A DNA stretch of 64,000 nucleotides, taken from positions 62,001 to 126,000 of the forward strand of contig LUZY01000014.1 in NCBI GenBank assembly GCA_001603805.1, given 5' to 3'. Positions 49,772-58,270 of the stretch are shown here, piece by piece. Positions within the stretch are counted from its first letter, which is position 1; each line of letters starts with the position of its first letter. The notes below the pieces were generated by a model. It was not told where the DNA came from. It worked only from the letters and a program-made list of their open reading frames with translations, and ran no database searches. The translations under genes and the position numbers were made by a program. This stretch comes from Deferribacterales bacterium Deferri_01. Its GTDB lineage: Bacteria; Chrysiogenota; Deferribacteres; Deferribacterales; Geovibrionaceae.

Positions 49772-50591
49772 GATAAAAAGATACAGGCGGCTTGTTCAGG
49801 CAGCGGTTTTTATGATGATGTTCATCATACCAGCGCTGAACATCCTTGAAATATACTTCATCAAAGGCACATTCTATTCCATTGATGTGGGCAATGCCGT
49901 TGCTGCGGATCCCATTGCTGTATTTCAGGCGGCAATGTCATCAAAGTCGGTGAATATATATATGGCGCTTTCCGTTGTTATACCGATCCTGCTGATGCTT
50001 TTTGCAGGCAGGGTGTGGTGTTCATGGATGTGTCCTTATCATTTCATCGTGGAAGGAGTAAGCTTTGTTAAAAGAAAGCTCGGTATGAAAAAAAGTTTTC
50101 CCGTGCATACTCCTGAAAAGAAAAGACGCACCGAAACGGCGAGGCTTATCATACTCGTCTGTTTTATTGCTTTGGCAGGTGTTGCGGGGATTCCTCTGCT
50201 GAATCTTATTTCAGCACCGGGGATTATATCATCACAGGCATTGGTGCTTGTTAAGTTCCATTATGTGACATTTGAGCTTGTGTTCATCATAGCTCTTATA
50301 ATTGCGGAGTTTGTATTCTTCCCTTTTTTCTGGTGCAGACTTTTCTGCCCCACGGGAACTTTTCTTTCTCTGTTTAAATCAGAAAGAGGAATGCACCTTA
50401 AGCGTGTTTCCTCAAGCTGTTCCATGTGTGGTTCCTGCAAGCGTGCCTGTCCAATGGGGCTTGACCCGGTAACAGACGGAAGCAGCCTTCTTTGCCACAA
50501 CTGCGGTGACTGTATTGACGTTTGCCCTGATAATAAAAAACAAGAGACCCTCCGTTTTATAAGCGGCAGGCAGCATAACTTTCCTTCATAG
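49755..50591 (+). CDS. napH: NapH, membrane iron-sulfur quinol-oxidising subunit
   Basis: A 278-residue membrane protein with about four helices. Two conserved CxxxCP loops (VWCSWMCPYH near residue 90 and FWCRLFCPTG near residue 197) face the cytoplasm in the family. A C-terminal double-cluster ferredoxin has CSMCGSCKRACPMG and CHNCGDCIDVCP. With NapG it is thought to form a quinol dehydrogenase that feeds the periplasmic Nap chain. It is the last nap gene, and a strong terminator follows. Confidence 0.9.
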   Translation: MAGQSKIKRYRRLVQAAVFMMMFIIPALNILEIYFIKGTFYSIDVGNAVAADPIAVFQAAMSSKSVNIYMALSVVIPILLMLFAGRVWCSWMCPYHFIVEGVSFVKRKLGMKKSFPVHTPEKKRRTETARLIILVCFIALAGVAGIPLLNLISAPGIISSQALVLVKFHYVTFELVFIIALIIAEFVFFPFFWCRLFCPTGTFLSLFKSERGMHLKRVSSSCSMCGSCKRACPMGLDPVTDGSSLLCHNCGDCIDVCPDNKKQETLRFISGRQHNFPS

Positions 50592-50605
50592 ATTTCTCCT
50601 TTGAG

Positions 50606-50644
50606 CCCTTCCTTTCTGCATCAGCAGAGGGGAAGGGTTTTCAA
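50606..50644 (+). terminator. Terminator of the nap operon
   Basis: CCCTTCCTTTCTGC pairs with GCAGAGGGGAAGGG (two G-U pairs) around an ATCA loop, followed by TTTT. Confidence 0.85.
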
Positions 50645-50772
50645 TTTCTGCGGTATTGAAAATAAGAGTTTTTAAATCTGCAAATCGTAGTTGATAAATC
50701 GTTAACAGTTAAGAGTATTTTCGCACATAGACAAATAAAAGACTTGATCTGTAAGACAAAAAGTGTTTTATA

Positions 50773-50817
50773 TATCAAATATAACAATAACCAATATTCA
50801 GTTATTCATATTTGATA
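50773..50817. promoter_or_regulatory. Large dyad next to the proV ribosome-binding site
   Basis: TATCAAATAT (50773-50782) and ATATTTGATA (50808-50817) form a perfect 10-bp inverted repeat. AATAAC (50786-50791) and GTTATT (50801-50806) form a nested one. The right arm ends at the AAGGA site for the ATG at 50831. It could be an operator for an osmotic regulator or an RNA hairpin that controls translation. Confidence 0.5.
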
Positions 50818-50830
50818 AGGATAAAGTATT

Positions 50831-52018
50831 ATGTGTAAAATAGAGGTTGAGAACCTTTATAAGCTCTTCGGAGAACATGCATCTCATGCCATTAACGACA
50901 TGAAGAAAGGTATGGGAAAAGAAGAAATTATGAAGAAGCACGGCGTTGCCGTGGGGCTTGACAATGTTTCCTTCTCTGTGAAGGAGGGGGAGATACTTGT
51001 GGTTATGGGGCTGTCCGGTTCGGGCAAGTCCACGCTTATTCGCTGCCTGAACAGACTTATTGAACCCACAGAAGGTTCGGTTCTTGTGGACGGGCAGGAT
51101 ATTACCAAGTTTAACAAAGACCAGCTTCGTGAACTCCGCTCGAAGAAGTTCGGCATGGTATTCCAGCGTTTTGCTCTCTTCCCTCACAAAAGTGTAATAG
51201 AGAATGCTGCCTATGGGCTTGAGGTACAAAATGTGCCGAAAGATGAAAGGCTTAAAAAAGCAGCAGACGCTCTTGAGCTTGTGGGGCTGAAAGGGTGGGA
51301 GGAATATTATCCCGAAAACCTCAGCGGTGGTATGCAGCAGAGAGTTGGGCTAGCGAGGGCACTGGCAGTGGAACCTGACATACTGCTGATGGACGAGGCG
51401 TTCAGCGCACTTGACCCGCTTATAAAGCGTGAAATGCAGGATGAACTGCTTGCTCTTCAGGCAAGGGTCAATAAAACCATAGTTTTTATTACCCATGATC
51501 TTGATGAGGCTCTGAAGCTGGGCGACAGAATCGTTCTTATGAAAGACGGCCGGGTAGTTCAGATAGGCGAACCGGAGGAGATACTCACAAACCCTGCAAA
51601 TATGTATGTAGAGAAGTTTGTGGAGAATGTGGATCTTTCCAAGGTTCTTACGGTTTCAAGCGTAATGATGAAGCCTTTTGCTGTTACTTATCCGAAGGAT
51701 GGTCCTAAATCCGCTCTGCTTAAAATGAAAGAGGCGGGGATTTCCTCCGTAATGGTAGTTAACAGAGAGCGGCAGTTTATAGGTATTGTGCATGTGCGTG
51801 ATGTGCGCAAGGCGGCAGAGCTTAATCATAAAACCCTCGAAGAAGTTCTGGACAGGGATGTTGTGACTGTTCTGCCGGATGAAAACATAAGCAGCCTCTT
51901 TACGGAAGAGAAATTCCCCATAGCGGTTGTGGACGAAAAAGGAGTGCTGAAAGGCGCTGTTGTGAGAGGTTCGCTTCTCTCCGCATTATCATCCGAAGGG
52001 GGTATAGGCAATGGATAG
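50831..52018 (+). CDS. proV: Glycine betaine/proline ABC importer, ATPase with CBS domains
   Basis: A 395-residue ABC ATPase of the ProV/OpuAA type. It has an N-terminal extension (LYKLFGEHASHAINDMKKGM), Walker A GLSGSGKST, signature LSGGMQQRVGLARAL, Walker B ILLMDEAFSALD and ITHDLDEAL. Two CBS motifs (about 270-390) normally sense ionic strength. It powers uptake of compatible solutes under osmotic stress. It overlaps the permease gene by 8 bp. Gene name follows family usage; OpuA naming is equally valid. Confidence 0.94.
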   Translation: MCKIEVENLYKLFGEHASHAINDMKKGMGKEEIMKKHGVAVGLDNVSFSVKEGEILVVMGLSGSGKSTLIRCLNRLIEPTEGSVLVDGQDITKFNKDQLRELRSKKFGMVFQRFALFPHKSVIENAAYGLEVQNVPKDERLKKAADALELVGLKGWEEYYPENLSGGMQQRVGLARALAVEPDILLMDEAFSALDPLIKREMQDELLALQARVNKTIVFITHDLDEALKLGDRIVLMKDGRVVQIGEPEEILTNPANMYVEKFVENVDLSKVLTVSSVMMKPFAVTYPKDGPKSALLKMKEAGISSVMVVNRERQFIGIVHVRDVRKAAELNHKTLEEVLDRDVVTVLPDENISSLFTEEKFPIAVVDEKGVLKGAVVRGSLLSALSSEGGIGNG

Positions 52019-52844
52019 CATACCAAAGTTTCCCCTCGGGGACATTATCGAAAAATTTATAGATTTTACCACGGAGCATTTTTCTGTTTTTACAAGGGCT
52101 ATCTCGGATATTACCGAAACGGCTCTGGAACATCTCATAGACGGGATGCTGTTTTTTCACCCTTTAGTATTCATTGCCATAGTCGGCATGGTTCTGTTCA
52201 AATTTTCCGGACGCAAAATAGCCATTGGCAGTGTGGCAGGGCTTTTGTTCATTCTGAACCTAGGGCTTTGGGATGCAACAATCTCAACACTGGCACTGGT
52301 GCTTTCCGCCACGCTGGTATCTGTTTCAATGGGAGTTCCTCTGGGAATTATGGCTGCGCTGTATAAACCATTCAACAGGGTGCTTATGCCTCTGCTTGAC
52401 TTTATGCAGACAATGCCGGCCTTTGTTTACCTTATACCCGCTATTCCGTTTTTCGGTCTGGGACCGGTTTCGGCAATTTTCACTACAGTAATATTCGCCA
52501 TGCCTCCTTCCATAAGACTTACTTGCCTCGGCATAAGTCAGGTTCCTTCGGAACTTATTGAGGCGGCAGACGCCTTCGGCTCAACCAAAAAACAGAAGCT
52601 GTTTAAGCTTCAGCTCCCCCTTGCCATGCCTACAATTATGGCGGGTGTCAATCAGACAATTATGCTTGCGCTGTCTATGGTGGTTATCGCTGCTATGATC
52701 GGTGCCGGCGGTCTTGGAGGCGAGGTGTGGAGAGCTATACAGAGACTCTGGATGGGCAGAGGGTTTGAAGCGGGCATAGCGGTTGTTATCATCGCTATGA
52801 TCCTCGACAGGGTTACACAGAAAACAGCGTCTAAGAAGAAATAA
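52011..52844 (+). CDS. proW: Glycine betaine ABC importer, permease
   Basis: A 277-residue inner-membrane permease (ProW/OpuAB family) with six to seven helices. The ABC permease coupling loop reads EAADAFGSTKKQKLFKLQLPLAMPTIMAGV. The helices FVYLIPAIPFFGLGPVSAIF and MVVIAAMIGAGGLGGEVW are typical. An N-terminal amphipathic region precedes TM1, as in ProW. The substrate-binding protein gene starts 20 bp later, with AGGAGG at its front. Confidence 0.93.
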   Translation: MDSIPKFPLGDIIEKFIDFTTEHFSVFTRAISDITETALEHLIDGMLFFHPLVFIAIVGMVLFKFSGRKIAIGSVAGLLFILNLGLWDATISTLALVLSATLVSVSMGVPLGIMAALYKPFNRVLMPLLDFMQTMPAFVYLIPAIPFFGLGPVSAIFTTVIFAMPPSIRLTCLGISQVPSELIEAADAFGSTKKQKLFKLQLPLAMPTIMAGVNQTIMLALSMVVIAAMIGAGGLGGEVWRAIQRLWMGRGFEAGIAVVIIAMILDRVTQKTASKKK

Positions 52845-52864
52845 ATATCAATCAGGAGGAAGTT

Positions 52865-53722
52865 ATGAAGAAATTAACACAGCTTTTAACCGCCGCCCTG
52901 CTCAGTCTTGTGGTTTTCACAGGTGCTGCGCAGGCTAAGGACAGAGTGGAGTTAGTATATGTTGAATGGGCAAGGGCCGTTGCCATAACCCATGTGGCGG
53001 GGGTGCTGCTCGAAGAGATGGGGTACGATGTTAAAACCAGCTCAGTGGCAAACGCCGCCATGTGGGCTTCGGTTGCGGAGGGTGATTCAGATGCGTTGCT
53101 TTGTGCATGGCTTCCCACAACCCATGCCGACCTCTACGCCAAGTATAAAAACAGAGTCGTGGATCTTGGTCCCAATTACGTGGATGCCAAGCTTGGCTTT
53201 GTTGTGCCCTCGTACGTTACAATAAATTCCGTAACGGAAATGGCGGCCAATATTGATAAGTTCGGCGGCAAAATAATCGGTATCGACCCCGGTGCAGGGA
53301 TGTCAAAGGCAGCAGAGGAAGCTATTGCAAAAAATACTTCGGGTATAGGCAAGTTTAAATATGTCTCCGGCAGCGATGCGATCATGGTTGCTTCACTCTC
53401 TAACGCTATTAAGAGAAAAGAATGGATAATTGTTCCCGGCTGGCAGCCTCACTGGATGTTCGGCGAGTGGGATCTTAAAATTCTTGATGATCCGAATAAA
53501 ATATTCGGCGGAGCTGAAACTATCAATACCATCGTAAGGAAGGGGCTTGATAAGGATATGCCTGAAGTTTTTGCATTTTTCAGCAAGTTTGACTGGAAAC
53601 AGCTTGACCTCAGTACTGCTCTTGTGGACAACAAAAACGGCATGGATCCCAAGAGAAGCGCCGAAAAATTCGTAAAAGCCAACAGAGCAAAAATAAACGA
53701 ACTTTTGAAAGCAGCGAAGTAA
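52865..53722 (+). CDS. proX: Glycine betaine/choline-type substrate-binding protein (OpuAC family)
   Basis: A 285-residue periplasmic binding protein: signal peptide to about residue 24 (AAQA|KD), then the OpuAC fold. Candidate aromatic-cage residues for a quaternary ammonium are Trp in VYVEWARAV, in LLCAWLPTTH and in VPGWQPHWMFGEW. It completes the proVWX operon. Betaine is the likely ligand; choline or carnitine are alternatives. The repeat element copy 2 starts 23 bp after the stop. Confidence 0.9.
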   Translation: MKKLTQLLTAALLSLVVFTGAAQAKDRVELVYVEWARAVAITHVAGVLLEEMGYDVKTSSVANAAMWASVAEGDSDALLCAWLPTTHADLYAKYKNRVVDLGPNYVDAKLGFVVPSYVTINSVTEMAANIDKFGGKIIGIDPGAGMSKAAEEAIAKNTSGIGKFKYVSGSDAIMVASLSNAIKRKEWIIVPGWQPHWMFGEWDLKILDDPNKIFGGAETINTIVRKGLDKDMPEVFAFFSKFDWKQLDLSTALVDNKNGMDPKRSAEKFVKANRAKINELLKAAK

Positions 53723-53725
53723 TCA

Positions 53726-53744
53726 GCTTTTCAGGAAGAAAAGC
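53726..53744 (+). other. Hairpin directly after proX
   Basis: GCTTTTC-AGGAA-GAAAAGC is a 7-bp perfect hairpin starting 3 bp after the proX stop. No T-run follows, so a terminator role is uncertain. Confidence 0.35.
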
Positions 53745-53745
53745 C

Positions 53746-53820
53746 GCCGTGCGAAGCGAAGGGCGGTTCATCCGCCCGCGAGCGTGTATGCAGAATTTCC
53801 ATGGATGGCAAATTCTGCAT
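53746..53820. repeat. Intergenic structured repeat element, copy 2
   Basis: Core GCCGTGCGAAGCGAA (53746-53760) is followed by hairpin GGGCGG-TTCAT-CCGCCC (53761-53777), linker GCGAGCGTGT (53778-53787) and hairpin ATGCAGAATTT-N11-AAATTCTGCAT (53788-53820, loop CCATGGATGGC). Core, linker and loop match copy 1 at 39,021-39,092, while both stems differ and remain fully paired. The flanking 27-bp direct repeat of copy 1 is absent. Confidence 0.8.
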
Positions 53821-53848
53821 TATATGTCGAGCTTTTCGTAGGAAGATT

Positions 53849-53872
53849 CCCCTGCTTTTTTTAAAGCAGGGG
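53849..53872. terminator. Hairpin between convergent proX and MarR genes
   Basis: CCCCTGCTTT (53849-53858) pairs with AAAGCAGGGG (53863-53872) around a T-rich loop. Outer T-runs are weak on both sides, so it is a probable but not certain bidirectional terminator. Confidence 0.55.
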
Positions 53873-53881
53873 TCAGTTTAA

Positions 53882-54331
53882 TTATAAATCTATCTTTTTG
53901 ACTTCGGGATCAAGCAGGCTGATTATCTTGCCCAGACTGGTGAGAAGATCACCTGCTTCCTGAACAGTAATCTTTGTATTATCAAAAAAACAGTCATGAT
54001 CAAAAATCTGGAAAGATTTTTCAGCAAAGACCTTTCCTTCGTCAGTGAGACGAAGATGGATTGCCCTTCTGTCTTTGCCAGTTTTAACCCTCTGAACATA
54101 GTTTTTAAGCTCAAGCCTGTCTATTATTCCGGTTATGGCGCTGTTGTTAAGGTTCAGCCTTCTGGTGAGTTCGGTGAGGTTCAGTTCCTCTTCCGTGCGG
54201 AGTTCGTTAAGACAGAGAAGCTGAGGCAGCGTGATGTGATACTTGTTGCTGAGGTATTTTGAGTATTTGTCCAAATATCTTGATAGTTTTCTGATTTCAT
54301 TAATAATATTTACAGTGCTTTCGGTGTTCAT
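53882..54331 (-). CDS. MarR family transcriptional regulator
   Basis: A 149-residue winged-helix dimeric regulator: dimer helices at both ends, HTH LNLTELTRRLNLNNSAITGIIDRLELKNY and wing VKTGKDRRAIHLRLTDEGKVF. The pattern resembles MarR-type regulators of osmolyte genes (EctR1-like). It is convergent with proVWX, so osmolyte control is plausible but unproven. ATG at 54331 is chosen because the longer ORF start (54388) lacks a ribosome-binding site, while GAGG precedes 54331 by about 9 nt. Confidence 0.85.
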   Translation of the reverse strand: MNTESTVNIINEIRKLSRYLDKYSKYLSNKYHITLPQLLCLNELRTEEELNLTELTRRLNLNNSAITGIIDRLELKNYVQRVKTGKDRRAIHLRLTDEGKVFAEKSFQIFDHDCFFDNTKITVQEAGDLLTSLGKIISLLDPEVKKIDL

Positions 54332-54424
54332 TTCAAAAATACCTCGTCCAGTTGGGAATGTTGTAAGATTTCCTGCAATAAAAGTCAACTGAATTGCGGA
54401 AAAATAAAACCGGACGGAGGTTTT

Positions 54425-55681
54425 TTACTTTATTTTAGGTGCAAATGCTGACATTTTTGCCAAGTCAGGCATTTTTCTGCCGTTGAAATAGCCGCATGCT
54501 GAATAATATTTTATGTCTTCCTTCCACAAACGAAAGAATTCACGGTCGTTGGCAACACGGCTTATCAGCCCTGCGGGATGTTCAAAAAGTTCGGTAAAAG
54601 GGGAAAGAAGCGTTGAAGGATCCCTGAAACATTCCCAGTCGCATTTGCGGCAGACTGCTTTCATGCCGAAGCCCTTTGCCTCAAAATTTTCATAAGCTCC
54701 CATATCTTCTCCCTCACGAAAGCCGCAGGGGTGGGCGTGTCCGTTTGCTGCATCTATATAAAAAAAGTCGATTCCGCCTCTGCATCCGTAATCAGCGGTT
54801 ATGTCTCCTTTATACTGCCGAAGAAGGCTTAAGAGTGAGGAACGGGGCGTGAATATACGCAGACGTGAGCGGTATTCCGGTATGGCATTAAAAAGAGCTG
54901 TGAAAAGCTCGATCTTTTCTTTTATTGAAAATTTTACTATGCGGTCTGCGGATTCCGCCTTGTAGACGGTATTCCCGTCTGCGCTCATGGGGTAACAGGC
55001 GTTGACTATGGTGAAGCCGAGGCTTTCTGCGAATGAGTAAAAGCGTCTGAAGCCTTCGGTGTAGCTTTCCCTGAACTCCGTTTCGGATTCGGCGCAGGTC
55101 GGTTCCGGTGTTTTTCCGTATGCAACATTACGGTTTATGCCGAGGTTTGCAGAAGGATAGATGCCGAACTCTGCGAATATGGGGAGCGCTTTTTCCATCC
55201 CTTTCACCACGCCTTTTAGCCCCCTGCACTCCTCGTGCAGTTCTGCGTTCCATGTGTCCAGACTGAACCAGAGGGTGTAGAGCTCTGTTGCGGCGATTTT
55301 CTCCGCCATGCGCTTAACTTTATCGGTGAAATCCGCTTTATCATGTCCGGTGAGGAAGTATGCATTTGTGCCTGTGCGGATGAATTTGATTCCTCTTTCT
55401 GTGGAACGCTTTATGCAGTTTATAAGCGTTTCCGTGTGGAGAAACGGCTCTCCTCCGGTAAAGGAGATTGCATTCACACCGTTTTCAGCGGCACGGTCTA
55501 TCATGGCAAACAGCCTTTCATCCGGCAGCTTGTGGCGCTGAAACTTCTCCTGAACACGCATGCCGCATTGAGGGCATCTTGCGTTGCAGTGATCTGTCAT
55601 TTGTATGATCGCCTGTCCGGGCGCTCTGCCCTTGAGGAATGTTCCGGCGTTTTTCAGAAAATCGCTTATATTAACAGACAT
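54425..55681 (-). CDS. Radical SAM protein (SPASM-like C-terminus)
   Basis: A 418-residue radical S-adenosylmethionine enzyme. The cluster motif is CNARCPQCG (Cx3Cx2C, residues about 33-40), followed by ISFTGGEPFLH (the GGEP SAM-binding motif). A C-terminal Cys-rich segment (HPCGFREGEDMG, then VCRKCDWECF) resembles an auxiliary-cluster SPASM/twitch domain. The substrate is unknown. Its ATG overlaps the TGA of the PHP-glycosyltransferase gene by one base (TGATG) and it has no ribosome-binding site of its own, so translation is coupled. It is likely that both act on the same lipid or glycan product. Confidence 0.85.
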   Translation of the reverse strand: MSVNISDFLKNAGTFLKGRAPGQAIIQMTDHCNARCPQCGMRVQEKFQRHKLPDERLFAMIDRAAENGVNAISFTGGEPFLHTETLINCIKRSTERGIKFIRTGTNAYFLTGHDKADFTDKVKRMAEKIAATELYTLWFSLDTWNAELHEECRGLKGVVKGMEKALPIFAEFGIYPSANLGINRNVAYGKTPEPTCAESETEFRESYTEGFRRFYSFAESLGFTIVNACYPMSADGNTVYKAESADRIVKFSIKEKIELFTALFNAIPEYRSRLRIFTPRSSLLSLLRQYKGDITADYGCRGGIDFFYIDAANGHAHPCGFREGEDMGAYENFEAKGFGMKAVCRKCDWECFRDPSTLLSPFTELFEHPAGLISRVANDREFFRLWKEDIKYYSACGYFNGRKMPDLAKMSAFAPKIK

Positions 55682-58080
55682 CAGGCAACCGAAGCGGGGA
55701 CTTCATGTATTTTTATTTCATTTTGTTCAGGGCTTCTCTTTGAAAATATATCTCTGAGAACGGTGTCCCAGTTGAAAACAGACATGACCCTTATTCTTGC
55801 TGCTTCGGAAAACCTGCGGTATTCGGCTGGCTTTGTCATGGCGAGATCTATCATCTGAGAGACTTTGTACAGCCAGTCTTCCATATTGTTTGCGTATGCC
55901 ACAAGCCCTGTTTCACGGTCGGAGATGATCTCCTTCGGTCCGCCCTCATCCGAAACTATGGCGGGCACTCCGCACGCCTGCGCCTCAAGCACTACCATGC
56001 CGAAGGTGTCCGTTGTGCTGGGAAAAAGGAAAAGATCAGCCTTTGCGTAAATCTCCGGCATGCGGTCATGCTCAACTTCATTGAGTATCAGGATGTTTTT
56101 CATACCTGCGGTTCTGCGCTTAACTTCATCCAGATACGGACCGTCACCAGCCATTATAAGCCGGAGATTGCTGTATTTTTCATTGAGCTTTGAAACAAGA
56201 TCCAGCAGAAAGTCCAGATTCTTGTCTTTTGATATTCTTCCTGCATACGCGAGTGTGAAGAAGCCGTCATCCAGCTTTTTCATAGGGCAGAAGAGCCTTG
56301 CATCAATGCCTCTGTGGAAAACGCTCATTTTATGCCGTGCCATCCCTCTTTCGGAAAGCAGGCTCATGTATTCGCTTGAAGTGGTCTTAAGTTCCGTAAC
56401 CGAGTCGAAAAACCAGCGTGTATATGTTTCCACAAGCACCTTGAGGGAGTCATTGGAGGTTATTTCGTAAACCTCCTTGGTGAAATCCGTGTGGTATATG
56501 CCGGAGCTTTTCACATTAAGAAGCTTTGCCGCCAGAAGCCCCACCAGCCCGACCGGTCCGGGGGTTGATATGTACACCTCGTCAGGGTCAAATGCGTATA
56601 TGTCCTCCAATGCCTTAAGCACGGAGGGTATCTTCACAGTGAGCTTTTCATAATAAGGCATGGCGAAGGAATATATGGGCTTTAGGTTCAGATAATTTGG
56701 CGGTAGGCGGTGGTCTATCTCCTCTTCTGCGAGGCATGAGATAAGCTTTAGATCATACCCCTGCTCATGTGCAAGCTTTCCTATGGTGCGGAGAGTGACG
56801 GAAACTCCGTTAAGATCGGTGATGGTGTCTGTAAACCAGAGGATTTTCTTTTTTGACCTGCCGGAACGGACGGAGAAGTGCTGTTCGATCTCATTTACCA
56901 GATGGCGGTCCTTGTACATATGCCCGAAGGATGTGAAGAACGGCACGCTTAAGAATATTCCCGGAAGAGATGAGGTGACACTCCGTACAAGCTCTTCGGG
57001 ACGATAGTTTTTGGCATCTCCAGTGAGTCCGGAGAGTGCCATCTTGGTGTATTCATCCGCTATGTCCGTGGCTTTATCGAACACAACGGAGAGTTTCTTA
57101 TTGATGCCCCCGCCGTTAAGGCTGCGCATATCCTCTATCAGCTCCGTGACAAGGCGTCTCACCCTGCTGCCGTCAGCATTTTTGCGTATCTTCATGCTTT
57201 TCAGCTTCAGGCGCTCAAGGAGTGTGGGTTTCTTATCATCGAAAATGTAAGAGGTGATGTTGTTGAACAATCCTTCCGCCTCAGCCATATTTTTATGGGT
57301 GCGGGTAAAGTCATAGGCTATTTTATACACTGTGAAGGCAAGGGAGTGAAAACTGCTGTAGTTTCCTGCATGCCTTGTCTGTTTGGATTTTATTTTTTCC
57401 AGAAACTCCTGCGGTGTTCCTGCCTTAGTTATTGTGTATGTATTGCCGAGGAAGAGCCCCGCATGGTCGTCCGAGCCGCCGGTGAAACCCTTTATCCATG
57501 GGCATGTGCCGAACGGCTTTATCCGGTATTTTGCAGCAAGCTCGTCTGTTTTATCGGGGGAAAGCCCCTCAAGGGCGTTAACCCATGTCATGTTGTGGAG
57601 CTTGCCACGTCCGCCGTTTATCCCCTCAAAGATATCAAACAGAAGAACAAGCTTTTCCAGATGTTCGATTTTCAGTCTGTTATTTACGGAGTATGTGGCG
57701 TGCGCAACAGAATATGCGAGGTTCTGTTCCTTGATATAGTCACGGAAGTCGTATATATCCCTCCGTATTTTCTGTATCATGGAAAACTGGCTTTCATTCA
57801 GCCCGTAGACAAGGCAGTGAATCTTGCAGCCGTCTTCGGGGAAATAAACTGTGGATTCCACTCCGGTAAATGTGTCTTCGGGGTATTTTTCATTGAGAAT
57901 AAGAGAGGCGTCCATTTTGTTGTGGTCTGTGACTGTTACAAAGTCCATCCCTCTTTCTTTCATTGTGCGGTAAATATATTCCGGTTCGGTGTATGATTCG
58001 GCAGAGCCGAGCCTTTGAAGAAACCATTCGGTGGGATGGTTGGAAAACTTGGAGTGACAGTGCAAATCTGCCTTTGCCAT
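55681..58080 (-). CDS. PHP phosphoesterase - GT4 glycosyltransferase fusion
   Basis: A 799-residue fusion. Residues about 1-250 form a PHP metal-dependent phosphoesterase: KADLHCHSKF, FVTVTDHNKMD, SVAHATYS and GFTGGSDDHAG, with the metal-ligand His/Asp. Residues about 395-790 are a GT-B glycosyltransferase family 4 domain (KILWFTDTITDLNGVS, LAYAGRISKDKNLDFLL, MAGDGPYLDEV, FPSTTDTFGMVVLEAQACG with the catalytic Glu). ATG at 58080 is preferred over 58095 because GGAG lies 7 nt upstream. It is the first gene of the pair with the radical SAM gene. Role in envelope lipid or polysaccharide assembly is inferred. Confidence 0.9.
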   Translation of the reverse strand: MAKADLHCHSKFSNHPTEWFLQRLGSAESYTEPEYIYRTMKERGMDFVTVTDHNKMDASLILNEKYPEDTFTGVESTVYFPEDGCKIHCLVYGLNESQFSMIQKIRRDIYDFRDYIKEQNLAYSVAHATYSVNNRLKIEHLEKLVLLFDIFEGINGGRGKLHNMTWVNALEGLSPDKTDELAAKYRIKPFGTCPWIKGFTGGSDDHAGLFLGNTYTITKAGTPQEFLEKIKSKQTRHAGNYSSFHSLAFTVYKIAYDFTRTHKNMAEAEGLFNNITSYIFDDKKPTLLERLKLKSMKIRKNADGSRVRRLVTELIEDMRSLNGGGINKKLSVVFDKATDIADEYTKMALSGLTGDAKNYRPEELVRSVTSSLPGIFLSVPFFTSFGHMYKDRHLVNEIEQHFSVRSGRSKKKILWFTDTITDLNGVSVTLRTIGKLAHEQGYDLKLISCLAEEEIDHRLPPNYLNLKPIYSFAMPYYEKLTVKIPSVLKALEDIYAFDPDEVYISTPGPVGLVGLLAAKLLNVKSSGIYHTDFTKEVYEITSNDSLKVLVETYTRWFFDSVTELKTTSSEYMSLLSERGMARHKMSVFHRGIDARLFCPMKKLDDGFFTLAYAGRISKDKNLDFLLDLVSKLNEKYSNLRLIMAGDGPYLDEVKRRTAGMKNILILNEVEHDRMPEIYAKADLFLFPSTTDTFGMVVLEAQACGVPAIVSDEGGPKEIISDRETGLVAYANNMEDWLYKVSQMIDLAMTKPAEYRRFSEAARIRVMSVFNWDTVLRDIFSKRSPEQNEIKIHEVPASVA

Positions 58081-58270
58081 ATCTTCTCTCCTCATATCAT
58101 ATATCTTGTCATCTGTTTGCTATATATGCCACCTTTGTCAGCTTATTGTCTCAGCGGTGTAAAACAAATGTCAGGTTTGTTTAATTTGAAATATTTTTCA
58201 CAACGGACGCAACAATCCCTGACAACAAAATAATATCCTCCTGACATAACGAAGATGCAGGGAGTGGCAG

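Noticed and set aside
53849-53872. Strong bidirectional terminator after proX
   Set aside because: The stem is good but T-runs on both sides are weak, so it is listed with moderate confidence only.
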